From UBA12087 sp964370815 (GTDB lineage: Bacteria > Chloroflexota > Anaerolineae > Anaerolineales > Villigracilaceae): a stretch of 64,000 nt of DNA. Below the pieces are notes generated by a model that worked only from the letters and a program-made list of their open reading frames with translations, was not told the origin of the DNA and did no database searches. The stretch covers positions 1-64,000 of the forward strand of contig CAYJKQ010000009.1 of the NCBI GenBank assembly GCA_964370815.1, in the 5' to 3' direction. The position numbers and the translations under genes were made by a program. Below are positions 44,380 through 53,173 of the stretch, in pieces (within the stretch, counting starts at the first letter, position 1; every line of letters starts with the position of its first letter).

Positions 44380-45075
44380 TTAAAAGTGTTTCCACTTGAT
44401 CTCTTTTATCGGCAAGGATGAGTTCTCGAGGGTATGGATGATGCCATGAGATAGTTTATCTGTGACCCCCTTGTTACGGATCAGAATCGACAATTTGGTT
44501 AGTGAGGTACCAGTCTCATAGTTCTTCTCAATGTCACAACTCAATACCTTGACCTGTTTACTTTTGACGATCTCGATCAGCTGGGTTGGGTTGACTTCAA
44601 GCGGTGTTCGTATGCTCAAAACCCGGTAGGTGTCTTTGGCGTAAAGACGTTCGGAAAATTTCAGGAAAACCAGGCTGACCAGGGCGATGGCGGTCGTAAA
44701 TACGGCGATCTCGTAATAACCATAACCGGCTGCCATGCCGATGGCGGCTGCCCCCCACAAACAGGCCGCGGTCGTCAAACCGCGCACATTTGCTCCCTCC
44801 TTGAGGATCACACCGGCACCCAGGAAACCGATGCCCGCCACGACCTGGGCCGCGATGCGACCCGGATCAGCCTGAAAGCCGGTGGCGTTGGCGTTCCTGG
44901 ATATGATCTCAGACAGGATGGTAAACACCGCGGCCCCCATGCTGACCAGTAAATGTGTGCGCAATCCCGCCGCGCGACCATGCATGTCCCGTTCCAGTCC
45001 GATCAGCCCCCCCAGCAGAGAAGCGATGGCGATCCGGAGCATGATCTCCCCATAATTTGCGAATATTAATGACAT
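44380..45075 (-). CDS. MgtC/SapB family membrane protein
   Basis: A 231-aa protein. The N-terminal membrane part (about residues 1-140) carries the family's LRIAIASLLGGLIGLERD, GLRTHLLVSMGAAVFTI and AAQVVAGIGFLGAGVILKEG. The C-terminal ACT-like cytosolic domain follows (VKVLSCDIEKNYETG). MgtC supports growth at low Mg and inhibits F-type ATPase in enteric bacteria; the role in this lineage is unknown. Confidence 0.92.
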   Translation of the reverse strand: MSLIFANYGEIMLRIAIASLLGGLIGLERDMHGRAAGLRTHLLVSMGAAVFTILSEIISRNANATGFQADPGRIAAQVVAGIGFLGAGVILKEGANVRGLTTAACLWGAAAIGMAAGYGYYEIAVFTTAIALVSLVFLKFSERLYAKDTYRVLSIRTPLEVNPTQLIEIVKSKQVKVLSCDIEKNYETGTSLTKLSILIRNKGVTDKLSHGIIHTLENSSLPIKEIKWKHF

Positions 45076-45160
45076 GATTTGTATTTTCTCCTAAAAAGGC
45101 AGACTAGATATTGTACAGATCCCAGGTATGCTGTAATATGCCGCAAATCTACAGCCAATC

Positions 45161-45240
45161 TCATACCACCATCCTGACCAGGGTCACACCGGAGCCGGCT
45201 TCTAATTCCTGGCACTCGTCAAACGAGGCGATCAGGGGTG
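45161..45240 (-). pseudogene. Remnant of the 3' end of mutS2
   Basis: The minus-strand frame reads ASFDECQELEAGSGVTLVRM and V V then TGA, against ASFDEGQEKEGGSGVTVVKM and V D then stop in the mutS2 gene at 46514-48904. It is therefore a detached copy of the last 25 codons. The complete gene is 1.3 kb away beyond a lipoprotein gene (45317-46360). No part of the preceding Smr domain survives. Confidence 0.75.
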
Positions 45241-45247
45241 ATAATGC

Positions 45248-45285
45248 AATACCCGGCGCACTTTATTGGAAAATGGCCGGGTATT
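45248..45285 (-). terminator. Hairpin past the lipoprotein gene
   Basis: AATACCCGGC and GCCGGGTATT pair over 10 bp around an 18-base loop, beyond the stop at 45317. A clear T-tract is lacking on the minus strand, so terminator function is not certain. Confidence 0.45.
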
Positions 45286-45316
45286 TTCCTGGAAATTTAA
45301 TACTCGACTGTTATTA

Positions 45317-46360
45317 TCAGCGCAGGTCTGTCAGCATACCAAGCAAATGCGCAAATGCAATTTCATTGGCATCATCCCATGAAACAGAGGGGGCATAGGT
45401 GATAACCTCAAGCATGCGATTTACGTTGGGTATATACGATATTTCATAGGTTACTTTTTCTGCATCCGAATCTGTGCATTCGCCTGAAATTGATTCCCAC
45501 TGACCACCCATGGAGCTCATGCGGTCTCCCTCGGATAAAGAGCAGTCGCTAAAACCAAGCGGAGCAAGGCGATCTGCACTCCAGGCCAGGAGCAATTGAT
45601 TCGGATCGGCGATCTCATTCAAGAGGAATATGGCAACACCGGTTCGTTCGTCATTGGACTGGAACCAGAGACCGGAGTCTTGCCAGGTGGGTTGTGGCGC
45701 CAGCCAGTCATATACATACATGGTTTGCAGACCACTGGGTCCATCTGCATATTTTCGCCACAGCTCAATGTTTTCCAGCACAGTTTGAAAAACAGGCTGG
45801 AGCGTATCCCATTGGTCGGTTGGAGCAAACCACATCACTTCCATGACGTCATCCGGGCGTTGAATATAGGCAACCCTGGCAGTAATATCGTCTCCCTGTG
45901 CGATTTTTGTTGGTATCACCGAGCGTGAAATGATGACATCCAAACCATCTGTAACTTCTTCAGGGGTAAAAGTGACGATACCAATAATGCCTATATCCTT
46001 TGTGCCCCAGGAATTCAAAAGAGTATCGGGATCTCCGCCTAGTCCTATCTGAAAGGTAACTCCCAGAGGTTGATCAGGGCTCTTTACAAATTCACCTTCA
46101 CCGAAAGTAAGGCGGGAAGAACCATCCCATTCGCCTGGAAAAGCAAAACTTAGCTCGGTGCGGGTGGATGCGGTGGTAGACAATCCATTCGTTGGAGTCG
46201 GGATCGGGTCCGTTGGGACCGGAACAGGTGGAATTTCAGTGTTAACAGGAGGTGGAGGATTTTCGGTCGGGAGGGAGGTCGGGGTCGGTTGAGATTGTCC
46301 ACAACCCGCCAGGACAAGGCTGGCGATTACCAGAAGGGAAAAGATTAGAAGTTTTTTCAT
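45317..46360 (-). CDS. Lipoprotein of unknown function
   Basis: A 347-aa lipoprotein (signal MKKLLIFSLLVIASLVLAGC, lipobox LAGC; ATG at 46360), then a long Pro/Thr-rich linker. Two similar beta-rich halves seem to follow (about residues 65-195 with LSFAFPGEWDGSSRLTFGEG, and 195-347 with YDWLAPQPTWQDSGLWFQSN). Each half ends in a short form of TWAP/TYAPS(V)SWDD-like text, suggesting an internal duplication. The function is not recognised. Confidence 0.7.
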   Translation of the reverse strand: MKKLLIFSLLVIASLVLAGCGQSQPTPTSLPTENPPPPVNTEIPPVPVPTDPIPTPTNGLSTTASTRTELSFAFPGEWDGSSRLTFGEGEFVKSPDQPLGVTFQIGLGGDPDTLLNSWGTKDIGIIGIVTFTPEEVTDGLDVIISRSVIPTKIAQGDDITARVAYIQRPDDVMEVMWFAPTDQWDTLQPVFQTVLENIELWRKYADGPSGLQTMYVYDWLAPQPTWQDSGLWFQSNDERTGVAIFLLNEIADPNQLLLAWSADRLAPLGFSDCSLSEGDRMSSMGGQWESISGECTDSDAEKVTYEISYIPNVNRMLEVITYAPSVSWDDANEIAFAHLLGMLTDLR

Positions 46361-46513
46361 GTTTTTTTCCTCCAATTGTTAATTTTTTTTGTATTTTACC
46401 ATGCATCCATGAGTTTTATCAGATTCATTTCCCGTAATTTTCCGAGCATCTGCAGGCTTCTGAGATGGGTTGAACGAAAGAGCGGATTACCAGCCAACCT
46501 GTGCGATCCTGTA

Positions 46514-48904
46514 TCAATCCACCATCTTGACCACGGTCACGCCGGAGCCGCCTTCTTTTTCCTGACCTTCATCAAACGAGGCGACCTGGGGGTGACCCTG
46601 CAGGGTGCGACGCACTTCGCTGCGCAGTTTACCGGTCCCCTTGCCGTGGATGATGCGTACGAAGGGCATGCCCGCCAGAAAGGCGCGGTCGAGGAAATCT
46701 TCCAGCAGCGCCAGGGCTTCTTCGGAGCGCTGTCCGCGCAAGTCCAGCTCGATACCCGGCGAGGCAGCCAGACTGACCGAGTGTGCCGGTCCGCGCCCGG
46801 GTGTCGGGGGTGCTGCGGATGTTTCGCTCCCGGGCTCATCCTGCCCCTTGCGTTGGATCTCGTTCAAACGGGCGCGCATGCGCAGGCTGCCGATCTGAAC
46901 TTCGACATCTTCCGCACTGATGCTGGTGATGACGCCCTCTTTCTTTAAAGAGGTGAGAATTATCTTTTCTCCGATCCTGAGTTGACCTTTGGGCACAGGC
47001 TTGGTCTGAAGACGCTTCCTGACCGGTTTCTGGATCTTTTCTTCCAGGATCTCAACCTGTTCCTGGATGTCATCCAGCAGATCGAGCGGTTGACGGGCGT
47101 TCTTCAACCCCTGGCGCAGATTCTTGAGCTGCTCCTGCAGCACGGCTACTTCCAGTTCACCTTCGGCGCGCGCCTTGTCGATGGCGACCTGGCGTTCCTC
47201 CTCGATCTTCTCTAGCCGTTCGCCCAGTTCGCGCCGCATTCGATGCAGGTCAGCGCGCGCCTTCTCGGCTTTTTGACGTTCCTTGCGGGCCAGCTTGCGC
47301 TCGCGGTGGATGGAATCCAGCAGGTCGTCGGCGCGTAGTTCGGAGGGATCGATCTCTCCCCTGGCAGCGCTGATGATCTCAAGCGGCAGCCCGAGTCTCT
47401 CGGCGATCGCCAGGGCATTCGAACGCCCCGGCAGACCGATGGTCAGGTGATAGGTTGGGCGCAGGCTGTGCAGGTCAAATTCGAGCGAGGCATTCACCAC
47501 GCCGGGCGTGGTATGCGCAAAGGTCTTCAGTTCCGGGTAGTGGGTGGCTACAAAAGTGGTCACATTCCGCTCGAGCAGGAAACTGAGGATGGCGCGTGCC
47601 AGGGCAGCACCTTCCTGCGGGTCGGTGCCTGCGCCAAGCTCATCGATGATGACCAGCGACTGGCGGTCCACTTTCTTGAGGATGCGCACAATGTTGGTGA
47701 TGTGCCCGGAAAAGGTGGACAATGATTGCTCGATGGACTGCTCATCGCCGATGTCCGCCCAGACCGATTTGAAAACAACCAGTTCCGAGCCGGACTCGAC
47801 CGGGATGTGCAGCCCGGATTGTGCCATTAATGCCAGCAGTCCAACCGTTTTAAGCGAAACGGTCTTGCCGCCTGTGTTGGGACCGGTGATGATGACGGCA
47901 AAAGTGTGTGGGTCGAGATCCACGTCGATGGGCACCACGCTGTGTGGATCCAGCAGGGGATGGCGGGCTTGCAGCAGGCGGATGAGGGCGGCAGGGTTGA
48001 CTTTTTCGGGATCAGTTTCCATGCGGTTCAGGACAGGTTCGGCAGCCTGCAGTTCCTCGGCATATTTGGCTTTGGCAAACGCCAGGTCGAGGTCTGCCAG
48101 GGCAGCGATGCCGGGCACGATCTCCTCGGCGTGTTCACCCACTTTCTGCGAGATCTCATACAAGACACGCTCAACTTCATCCCGCTCAGCCAGCTGCAGC
48201 TCGCGGTACTTGTTGTTCAGCTCCACCACCGGCAGCGGTTCGACGAACAGCGTGGCGCCGGAACTGGATTGGTCGTGGACGATGGATTTAACCTGTCCCT
48301 TAAACTCGGCGCGCAGCGGGATCACATAGCGCCCATCGCGCTGGGTGATGAGAGCATCCTGCAGCATGGAGACGGTATGGGTGTCGGTGATGTATTTCTG
48401 CAGACGGGACATCAGCCGGTCGTGTGCAATACGGATCTCACGGCGGATGACTCCCAGTTTGGGAGAGGCGGAGTCGAGCACTTCGCCGGTCTCGCCAATG
48501 GTGTGCGAGATGGTTTCCACCAGACCCATTGGGGCTGGCAGGCTGAGCGCCAGTTCCGCCAGGCGCGGGAATTCTCCGATCTGCTTTTCAAGTGCCCGGC
48601 GCAGGTTGCGGGTGGCAACCAGTGTATTTTGAATGGTGAGCAGATCTTTGGCTTCCAGGCGCCCTCCGCGCGCGGCATTGATGACCTGCGGGCGCACATC
48701 ATGTGCGCCGCCGATGGTCAGATCCTGGCTGGAGAGCAGCCGGCGCGCTTCGGTGGTATCCGCCAGGCGCGCCTGTGCCAGTTCAAAGCTGTCGGTAGGG
48801 GCAAGCTGGCGCGCAAGATCGCTCGAGGCGCTGAAGTCACAATGCTGCACCAAACGCTCGAGCACTTTGGAATATTCAAGAACGTGCAGGGTTTTGGGTT
48901 CCAT
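46514..48904 (-). CDS. mutS2: Endonuclease MutS2
   Basis: A 796-aa MutS2. The core helical domain is followed by the ATPase: Walker A GPNTGGKTVSLKT (about residue 340), Walker B-like DELGAGTDPQEG. A long coiled coil (about 515-640, Glu/Arg/Lys rich) leads to the C-terminal Smr nuclease domain (LDLRGQRSEEALALLEDFLD, then IIHGKGTGKLR). It prevents recombination between diverged or stalled DNA and also acts in ribosome rescue in Firmicutes. The length and motifs are normal. Part of its 3' end is duplicated at 45161. Confidence 0.97.
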   Translation of the reverse strand: MEPKTLHVLEYSKVLERLVQHCDFSASSDLARQLAPTDSFELAQARLADTTEARRLLSSQDLTIGGAHDVRPQVINAARGGRLEAKDLLTIQNTLVATRNLRRALEKQIGEFPRLAELALSLPAPMGLVETISHTIGETGEVLDSASPKLGVIRREIRIAHDRLMSRLQKYITDTHTVSMLQDALITQRDGRYVIPLRAEFKGQVKSIVHDQSSSGATLFVEPLPVVELNNKYRELQLAERDEVERVLYEISQKVGEHAEEIVPGIAALADLDLAFAKAKYAEELQAAEPVLNRMETDPEKVNPAALIRLLQARHPLLDPHSVVPIDVDLDPHTFAVIITGPNTGGKTVSLKTVGLLALMAQSGLHIPVESGSELVVFKSVWADIGDEQSIEQSLSTFSGHITNIVRILKKVDRQSLVIIDELGAGTDPQEGAALARAILSFLLERNVTTFVATHYPELKTFAHTTPGVVNASLEFDLHSLRPTYHLTIGLPGRSNALAIAERLGLPLEIISAARGEIDPSELRADDLLDSIHRERKLARKERQKAEKARADLHRMRRELGERLEKIEEERQVAIDKARAEGELEVAVLQEQLKNLRQGLKNARQPLDLLDDIQEQVEILEEKIQKPVRKRLQTKPVPKGQLRIGEKIILTSLKKEGVITSISAEDVEVQIGSLRMRARLNEIQRKGQDEPGSETSAAPPTPGRGPAHSVSLAASPGIELDLRGQRSEEALALLEDFLDRAFLAGMPFVRIIHGKGTGKLRSEVRRTLQGHPQVASFDEGQEKEGGSGVTVVKMVD

Positions 48905-48987
48905 CTAATTTATTTTTTTACCCGTATCTTTTCAAGAAAGGGCGGGTCGTAAGCGTGGGCAGCCACTCACACCCGCTCAATTAAAGT

Positions 48988-49125
48988 TTAAGATTTGAGA
49001 TGATGCTTCTGTTCTTTAAAGGCAATTGATGATGCCAGGAAGTCAATTAAGGTTGCACCGTATTCTTTATCCGCTCTTGATAAATTCTCAACAAGGGGTG
49101 CCTGGAATCTCCATCTTTTGACCAT
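48988..49125 (-). CDS. 45-aa ORF, possible gene remnant
   Basis: A short frame MVKRWRFQAPLVENLSRADK, then EYGATLIDFLASSIAFKEQ, ending HHLKS. Composition is protein-like, and the frame continues open upstream into the end of the TfoX-N gene. No clear ribosome site. It may be the tail of a decayed gene instead of a small protein. Confidence 0.35.
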   Translation of the reverse strand: MVKRWRFQAPLVENLSRADKEYGATLIDFLASSIAFKEQKHHLKS

Positions 49126-49148
49126 TTCCAGGTGTGGCTGAATGTGCT

Positions 49149-49478
49149 CTATTTTGGCGGCAGGCTCAAGGCAAATTCCAAACCCTGCTGCAGCCAGTCC
49201 GATAACGCTTTGTCAGTTTCAAAGCCGGGTGGAGTCACAATAATCCAGCCAGTCATGGGGCGTCCAGTCATATCAAACACCCTGGTATGCTCTTTGTCCA
49301 GGGCGGACTGGTAATTCTCCGGACCAACCCGCACGATCAGGTTGTTCTTGTGCACGCCACAGGCCATATTCCCATTGACCAGGAACCCGACCCCTCCAAA
49401 CATCTTTTTTTCTTCCAGTCCGCTGACATTTGCCAATATTTCTCTGATGCGTAATCCCAGGATCTCGTCGTATGCCAT
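49149..49478 (-). CDS. TfoX N-terminal domain protein
   Basis: A 109-aa stand-alone TfoX-N domain: KMFGGVGFLVNGNMACGVHK, NLIVRVGPENYQSAL, GRPMTGWIIVTPPGF. It is the second such protein in the window (the other is at 15828) but only distantly similar. It is followed closely on this strand by a 45-aa frame. The role is unknown. Confidence 0.82.
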   Translation of the reverse strand: MAYDEILGLRIREILANVSGLEEKKMFGGVGFLVNGNMACGVHKNNLIVRVGPENYQSALDKEHTRVFDMTGRPMTGWIIVTPPGFETDKALSDWLQQGLEFALSLPPK

Positions 49479-49502
49479 AATGATCCAATCGCTGAATTGC
49501 TT

Positions 49503-50198
49503 CTATATCAACTTTTTGATGTGCTCAATATGGTCGAGTTCATGCCACAAAGCGCGGCGCAGGATCTTGCGCGGGCTCCAGAACTCACCATCATCTCCGA
49601 CCACCTGCGAAACATCGATCAGTTTGGGCAGAGTGCGATTGAATAGGTCACGGGATTGCTTCAGGCGTACCATGGGTTCCTTGGATGGTTCCTTCTCCAG
49701 CATTGCCGGGTCAAGCTTGCTGAGATACCACCACTCAGCGCCGCCAATGTGACCGAGGATACCATTGATGCTCCAGCGCTCACCCGGATACTTGGCAGCA
49801 AGTTTTTCGGCACTTAAGCGCGCCACGATCCTGAGCAGTTCATCCCTTGTCCAGCCCAGCATCTGGATGCCATGCTCCACCTCTTCACGCTTGAGCGGTT
49901 TCCAGTCATACCGAAAAAAGGATTCCACGTAATAACCGCCGCTTTCAACCATGTCCAGGTTTTTATCGATGGAATAGACCTCCCAGGTTTCCTCGGGATT
50001 GATCTCGATCTCATCAAAGTTTAACCAGGTATTGGGCTCTTTTTTCAAGATCCAGGTGGCATATTTCTGGATGGCTGTTTCCAGGTTGCTACAGGCGGCA
50101 TTGGCATTGCCTCCGTATGCAAAACAACCGGGATGCTCCAACGCCCAGGCGATCGAGCGCCCATCATTATTATTCTCGATTCCAACTCGGAAGATCAT
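49503..50198 (-). CDS. HicB-like domain fused to a DinB domain
   Basis: A 231-aa fusion. Residues 1-60 resemble the HicB antitoxin-like fold (RSIAWALEHPGCFAYGGNAN, AACSNLETAIQKYATWIL). The remainder (about residues 80-231) is a DinB-type four-helix domain (NGILGHIGGAEWWYLSKL with one His, then WHELDHIEHIKKL). There is no HicA next to it, so it is not a normal toxin-antitoxin pair. The GGAGG upstream of the ATG is strong. The HicB part may serve as a dimerisation or ligand module. Confidence 0.7.
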   Translation of the reverse strand: MIFRVGIENNNDGRSIAWALEHPGCFAYGGNANAACSNLETAIQKYATWILKKEPNTWLNFDEIEINPEETWEVYSIDKNLDMVESGGYYVESFFRYDWKPLKREEVEHGIQMLGWTRDELLRIVARLSAEKLAAKYPGERWSINGILGHIGGAEWWYLSKLDPAMLEKEPSKEPMVRLKQSRDLFNRTLPKLIDVSQVVGDDGEFWSPRKILRRALWHELDHIEHIKKLI

Positions 50199-50345
50199 AT
50201 TCCACCTCCTCCATAATTGTAATGGATTCCACAGGTTTGTGAAAGATGCCTGCCTGAATTGTCACTGGCTCTCTTTCCTGCGGTCGAACACCAGTGGGAT
50301 CCCTGCCCAACTATAGTAGAATGAAGCGATAAGGATCCTTCTGCC

Positions 50346-51002
50346 ATGACCGAAACCCCTCTAAAACCAAAGCGAGGCTTAAAGAAAACAGGCATCTTCC
50401 TGCTGGTTGTGTTCCTTGTCTGCCTGCTGGCATACAGCCTGCGTACACCGATCCTGACCGGGCTGGCGAATTACCTGGTCAATACAGACTCTCCCCTGCA
50501 AAAAGCCGATCTGATCTTTGTACTGAACGGGGATTATAACACGCGGCCTTTTACAGCTAGTAACCTGTACAAGCAGGGCTTTGCACCCCTGGTGGCGATC
50601 GCCCAGGCGCAAAGTTCACCTGCCCAGTCCCTGGGGCTGGTGGACAACCCGACCGATATTGCTGTCGAAGTCATGAAACTGAGTGGTGTTCCTTCGGACA
50701 AACTGCTGGTTCTTGAGGATATTGGACCTGCCACCAGCACTTTTGATGAGGCGCGCGCCTTGCGCCGATACATCGAGGCTCACAAGCTCAATTCGGTCAT
50801 CCTGGTCACCTCCGCTTTTCACACGCGCCGCTCCAGGTGGATCTTCGAGCGGGAATTAGCCGGACTGCCAGTCGATCTGCTTGTTACAGCTTCAGCGCAT
50901 ACCGGTTTTGATGCCGGCAATTGGTGGCAAAGCGAAGAAGGATTGATATTCTTAAACAATGAATATATCAAGTTGATCTTTTATAAGATCAAGTACCGCT
51001 GA
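50346..51002 (+). CDS. YdcF/SanA-like (DUF218) protein
   Basis: A 218-aa protein of the DUF218 (YdcF/SanA) family. One N-terminal helix (TGIFLLVVFLVCLLAYSL), then the conserved ADLIFVLNGDYNTRPFTAS, VSLK-like region and AFHTRRSRWIFER. YdcF binds S-adenosylmethionine in E. coli and SanA affects the cell envelope; the function here is inferred to be in the envelope. The gene is divergent from the HicB-DinB fusion, with TAGAAT at about 50318 as a possible -10 and AAGGAT before the ATG. Confidence 0.85.
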   Translation: MTETPLKPKRGLKKTGIFLLVVFLVCLLAYSLRTPILTGLANYLVNTDSPLQKADLIFVLNGDYNTRPFTASNLYKQGFAPLVAIAQAQSSPAQSLGLVDNPTDIAVEVMKLSGVPSDKLLVLEDIGPATSTFDEARALRRYIEAHKLNSVILVTSAFHTRRSRWIFERELAGLPVDLLVTASAHTGFDAGNWWQSEEGLIFLNNEYIKLIFYKIKYR

Positions 51003-51291
51003 AAATACATACTTTCCCCATTTTTGAAAGATACTATTTTGTCGGGTTTCACTCCGATTTTTTAAGGTTTCAGAACTGTCAAAATTCGCTCAACTCAACC
51101 TACTATTCCACATTGCTATTTAACAAGTAGGTTGGGTTGAGGGGCTCCAAGGCATTACCCTGGTGGTGATCAACAGCCCCGAAACCCAACGAAATGCTCA
51201 AATGTTGGGTTTCGCTTTTGTTCTGAAAGAATATCATGAAGATCGATCCGCTCTACCCAACCTACAAATAATTGCCCCAAAACCAGCAACT
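51003..51291. other. Gap filled by a repeat
   Basis: Contains the long repeat copy (51121-51268) and no supported gene. Confidence 0.5.
51121..51268. repeat. Complex copy of the dispersed repeat
   Basis: Begins GTAGGTTGGGTTGAGGGG, has an internal CCGAAACCCAACG, then TGTTGGGTTTCGC and ends GCTCTACCCAACCTAC. Two nested copies are likely; CTCCAAGGCATTACCC matches the complementary GGGTAATG(T)CTTGGAG of the copy at 62510. Confidence 0.7.
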
Positions 51292-52044
51292 TTACTCTAT
51301 GGCATCCTTTAACCGGCGCACCAGGTGCCCAAAATCCGCCGTGTAGCGGATCTCTTCATGGCGCGGGCGTGGAAACTCAACCTTCAGACCCATCTTGATG
51401 CTGCCGGGGCGCTGGGACAAGACCAGGACATGATCCGAAAGGTAGAGCGCCTCGCTGATCGAATGTGTGACCATCACAACCGTCTTCTGGCGTTTCTGCC
51501 AGATCTGAAGCAGCTCGCTGCCCATGCGGTCGCGCGTCAGGGCATCCAGTGAACCAAAGGGTTCATCCAGCAGCAGAATATCGGGGTCATGCACCAGGGC
51601 ACGCGCAATGGCGACACGCTGTGCCATCCCACCCGAGAGATCGCGCGGCCAGGCGTGCTCAAATCCCTGCAGACCAACCAGGTCGATCAATTCCAGGGCG
51701 CGCGGATAGGCGTTGGCGCGGCTCAAGCCTTCCAACTCCAGCGGCAGGGTGATGTTGTCCAGCACTGTTCGCCAGGGCATCAGGTTGCTCTGTTGAAAAA
51801 CAAACCCGATGCGTGGTCTGCCGCCGGAAAATTTCAGCGAGCCGCCTGTTGGCTTGAGCACACCCGCCAGAACACGCAGCAGGGTGCTTTTACCGCTGCC
51901 GGATGGTCCCAGGATGCACACAAATTCCTGCGGGTTGACCGAAAAAGAGACTCCCAGCAAAGCGCGCAGACCACCATCATCACTCGGGAAGGTGGCATCC
52001 AGGTCACTTACGACCAGAAAGGGCTCAAGGGTTTTTTCAGTCAT
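51292..52044 (-). CDS. ABC uptake ATPase, flavin/precursor system
   Basis: A 250-aa ATPase of the nitrate/sulfonate/taurine type. Walker A GPSGSGKST, Q-loop FVFQQSNLMPW, signature DLSGGMAQR, Walker B ILLLDEPFGSLD, H-loop VTHSISEAL. It is the third gene of the operon behind the FMN riboswitch, so it powers uptake of riboflavin or a related compound. AT and length are normal for the group. The substrate assignment depends on the riboswitch. Confidence 0.9.
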   Translation of the reverse strand: MTEKTLEPFLVVSDLDATFPSDDGGLRALLGVSFSVNPQEFVCILGPSGSGKSTLLRVLAGVLKPTGGSLKFSGGRPRIGFVFQQSNLMPWRTVLDNITLPLELEGLSRANAYPRALELIDLVGLQGFEHAWPRDLSGGMAQRVAIARALVHDPDILLLDEPFGSLDALTRDRMGSELLQIWQKRQKTVVMVTHSISEALYLSDHVLVLSQRPGSIKMGLKVEFPRPRHEEIRYTADFGHLVRRLKDAIE

Positions 52045-52052
52045 GCGATTTT

Positions 52053-53042
52053 TCAGGGCAGAAATTCGTTGCTGAAGGCTGCGTTCAGATCCAGGGCTTG
52101 TTTCAACCAGCCCATGCTGAGCAGGACATCCTGCATGTTTTGCCAGGCAAGCGGGTCTGAGACTCCCAACCGTTCTGCCCTCCAGAGTTCGATCGAGGCG
52201 AGCAGGATCTTCTTCTGAACTTCCTCATCTGCCGGGGAAAGGCTGGCCAGGTTTTCGACATACTTTTTGCTGATCTGGTAGGCAGCGTCCGGGTTATCGA
52301 TGGTATATTGCAGACCTTTGAGGGTGGCTTGGACCATGGCGCGCACCAGGGCGGGATCTTCTGCGATGGTTTTCTCGTTGGTGATCAATCCGTTGGAGGC
52401 CAGTTGGACATGATCTGCCACGCGCAATTCGTTGACCGCATAACCCTGGGCTCGCAGTTGAACGGGTTCGTTGGCGGTATAGACCGAGACAGCCGCTTCA
52501 CGCCCCGCCACCAGCGACTCGACCTGGGTGTAGCCGATCGAATCCAGGGTTACATCGCTCTCCTTCAACCCAGCGGCATACAATATGGCTTCAAGACCGA
52601 CATAGTTGGCGCCATACAGACCCGGCAAACCGATCTTTTTGCCAGCCAGGTCCTGCGGGGTGAGGATGCCCTCTTCCGCCAGTGAGACGATCGAAACCGG
52701 GTACTCCTGATACCAGGCCATGACATAGACCACCGGCAATCCCTGGGCACGCGCCAGGGGCACCTGCTCTCCCGAAACGATGGCAAACTGGATCTCATCT
52801 GCCCCCACCAGAGCCAAGCCATCGGTTTCCTGGGCATAATCCAGGGTCACATTCAAACCGGCTTCCCGGTAATAGCCCTTGTCCAGGGCTACGTACAACG
52901 GGGCAAATTGGATGTTCGGGATGTAACCCAGAGGCAGGCGGATATCCACCAGGTTGGTTTCCGAAACACTTGTGGGTGCGCTGCTGCATGCTGCAAGCAG
53001 TATGCTGACCAGCACCAGGACAAATAATGATTTTGATCTCAT
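52053..53042 (-). CDS. ribY: ABC substrate-binding lipoprotein, NMT1/THI5-type (RibY-like)
   Basis: A 329-aa lipoprotein (signal MRSKSLFVLVLVSILLAAC, lipobox LAAC; ATG 53042 after GGAG). The mature part is an NMT1/THI5-type periplasmic binding fold: VDIRLPLGYIPNIQFAPLYV, ALDKGYYREAGLNVTLDYA, VSGEQVPLARAQGLPVVYVM, ALVRAMVQATLKGLQYTIDN. In Chloroflexi such proteins encoded with an FMN riboswitch are known as RibY, the flavin-binding part of RibXY. The function is inferred from this context. Confidence 0.82.
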   Translation of the reverse strand: MRSKSLFVLVLVSILLAACSSAPTSVSETNLVDIRLPLGYIPNIQFAPLYVALDKGYYREAGLNVTLDYAQETDGLALVGADEIQFAIVSGEQVPLARAQGLPVVYVMAWYQEYPVSIVSLAEEGILTPQDLAGKKIGLPGLYGANYVGLEAILYAAGLKESDVTLDSIGYTQVESLVAGREAAVSVYTANEPVQLRAQGYAVNELRVADHVQLASNGLITNEKTIAEDPALVRAMVQATLKGLQYTIDNPDAAYQISKKYVENLASLSPADEEVQKKILLASIELWRAERLGVSDPLAWQNMQDVLLSMGWLKQALDLNAAFSNEFLP

Positions 53043-53109
53043 GGCACTACTCCATTGTAAAAAACCAGGTTTATAGGGTCTTCCCGTGATGATCGGGAAG
53101 ACGTTTTTT

Positions 53110-53145
53110 CTCAGACCAAGACCCTGAAGGTTTATCTGGTATGAG
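53110..53145. repeat. Half-copy of the AGACCCTAAAGGTTT palindrome family
   Basis: CTCAGACCAAGACCCTGAAGG and ATCTGGTATGAG match the left half of the copies at 54366 and 54940. An exact 9-bp hairpin (GTCTTCCCG, 53078-53086; CGGGAAGAC, 53094-53102) stands next to it, between the permease and the binding-protein gene. Confidence 0.65.
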
Positions 53146-53173
53146 AAAGAGTTAATAGATATCCTTTTCAAGA

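Noticed and set aside
47544..48952. Long plus-strand frames opposite mutS2
   Set aside because: They are shadows; the minus strand encodes a full MutS2 with all motifs.
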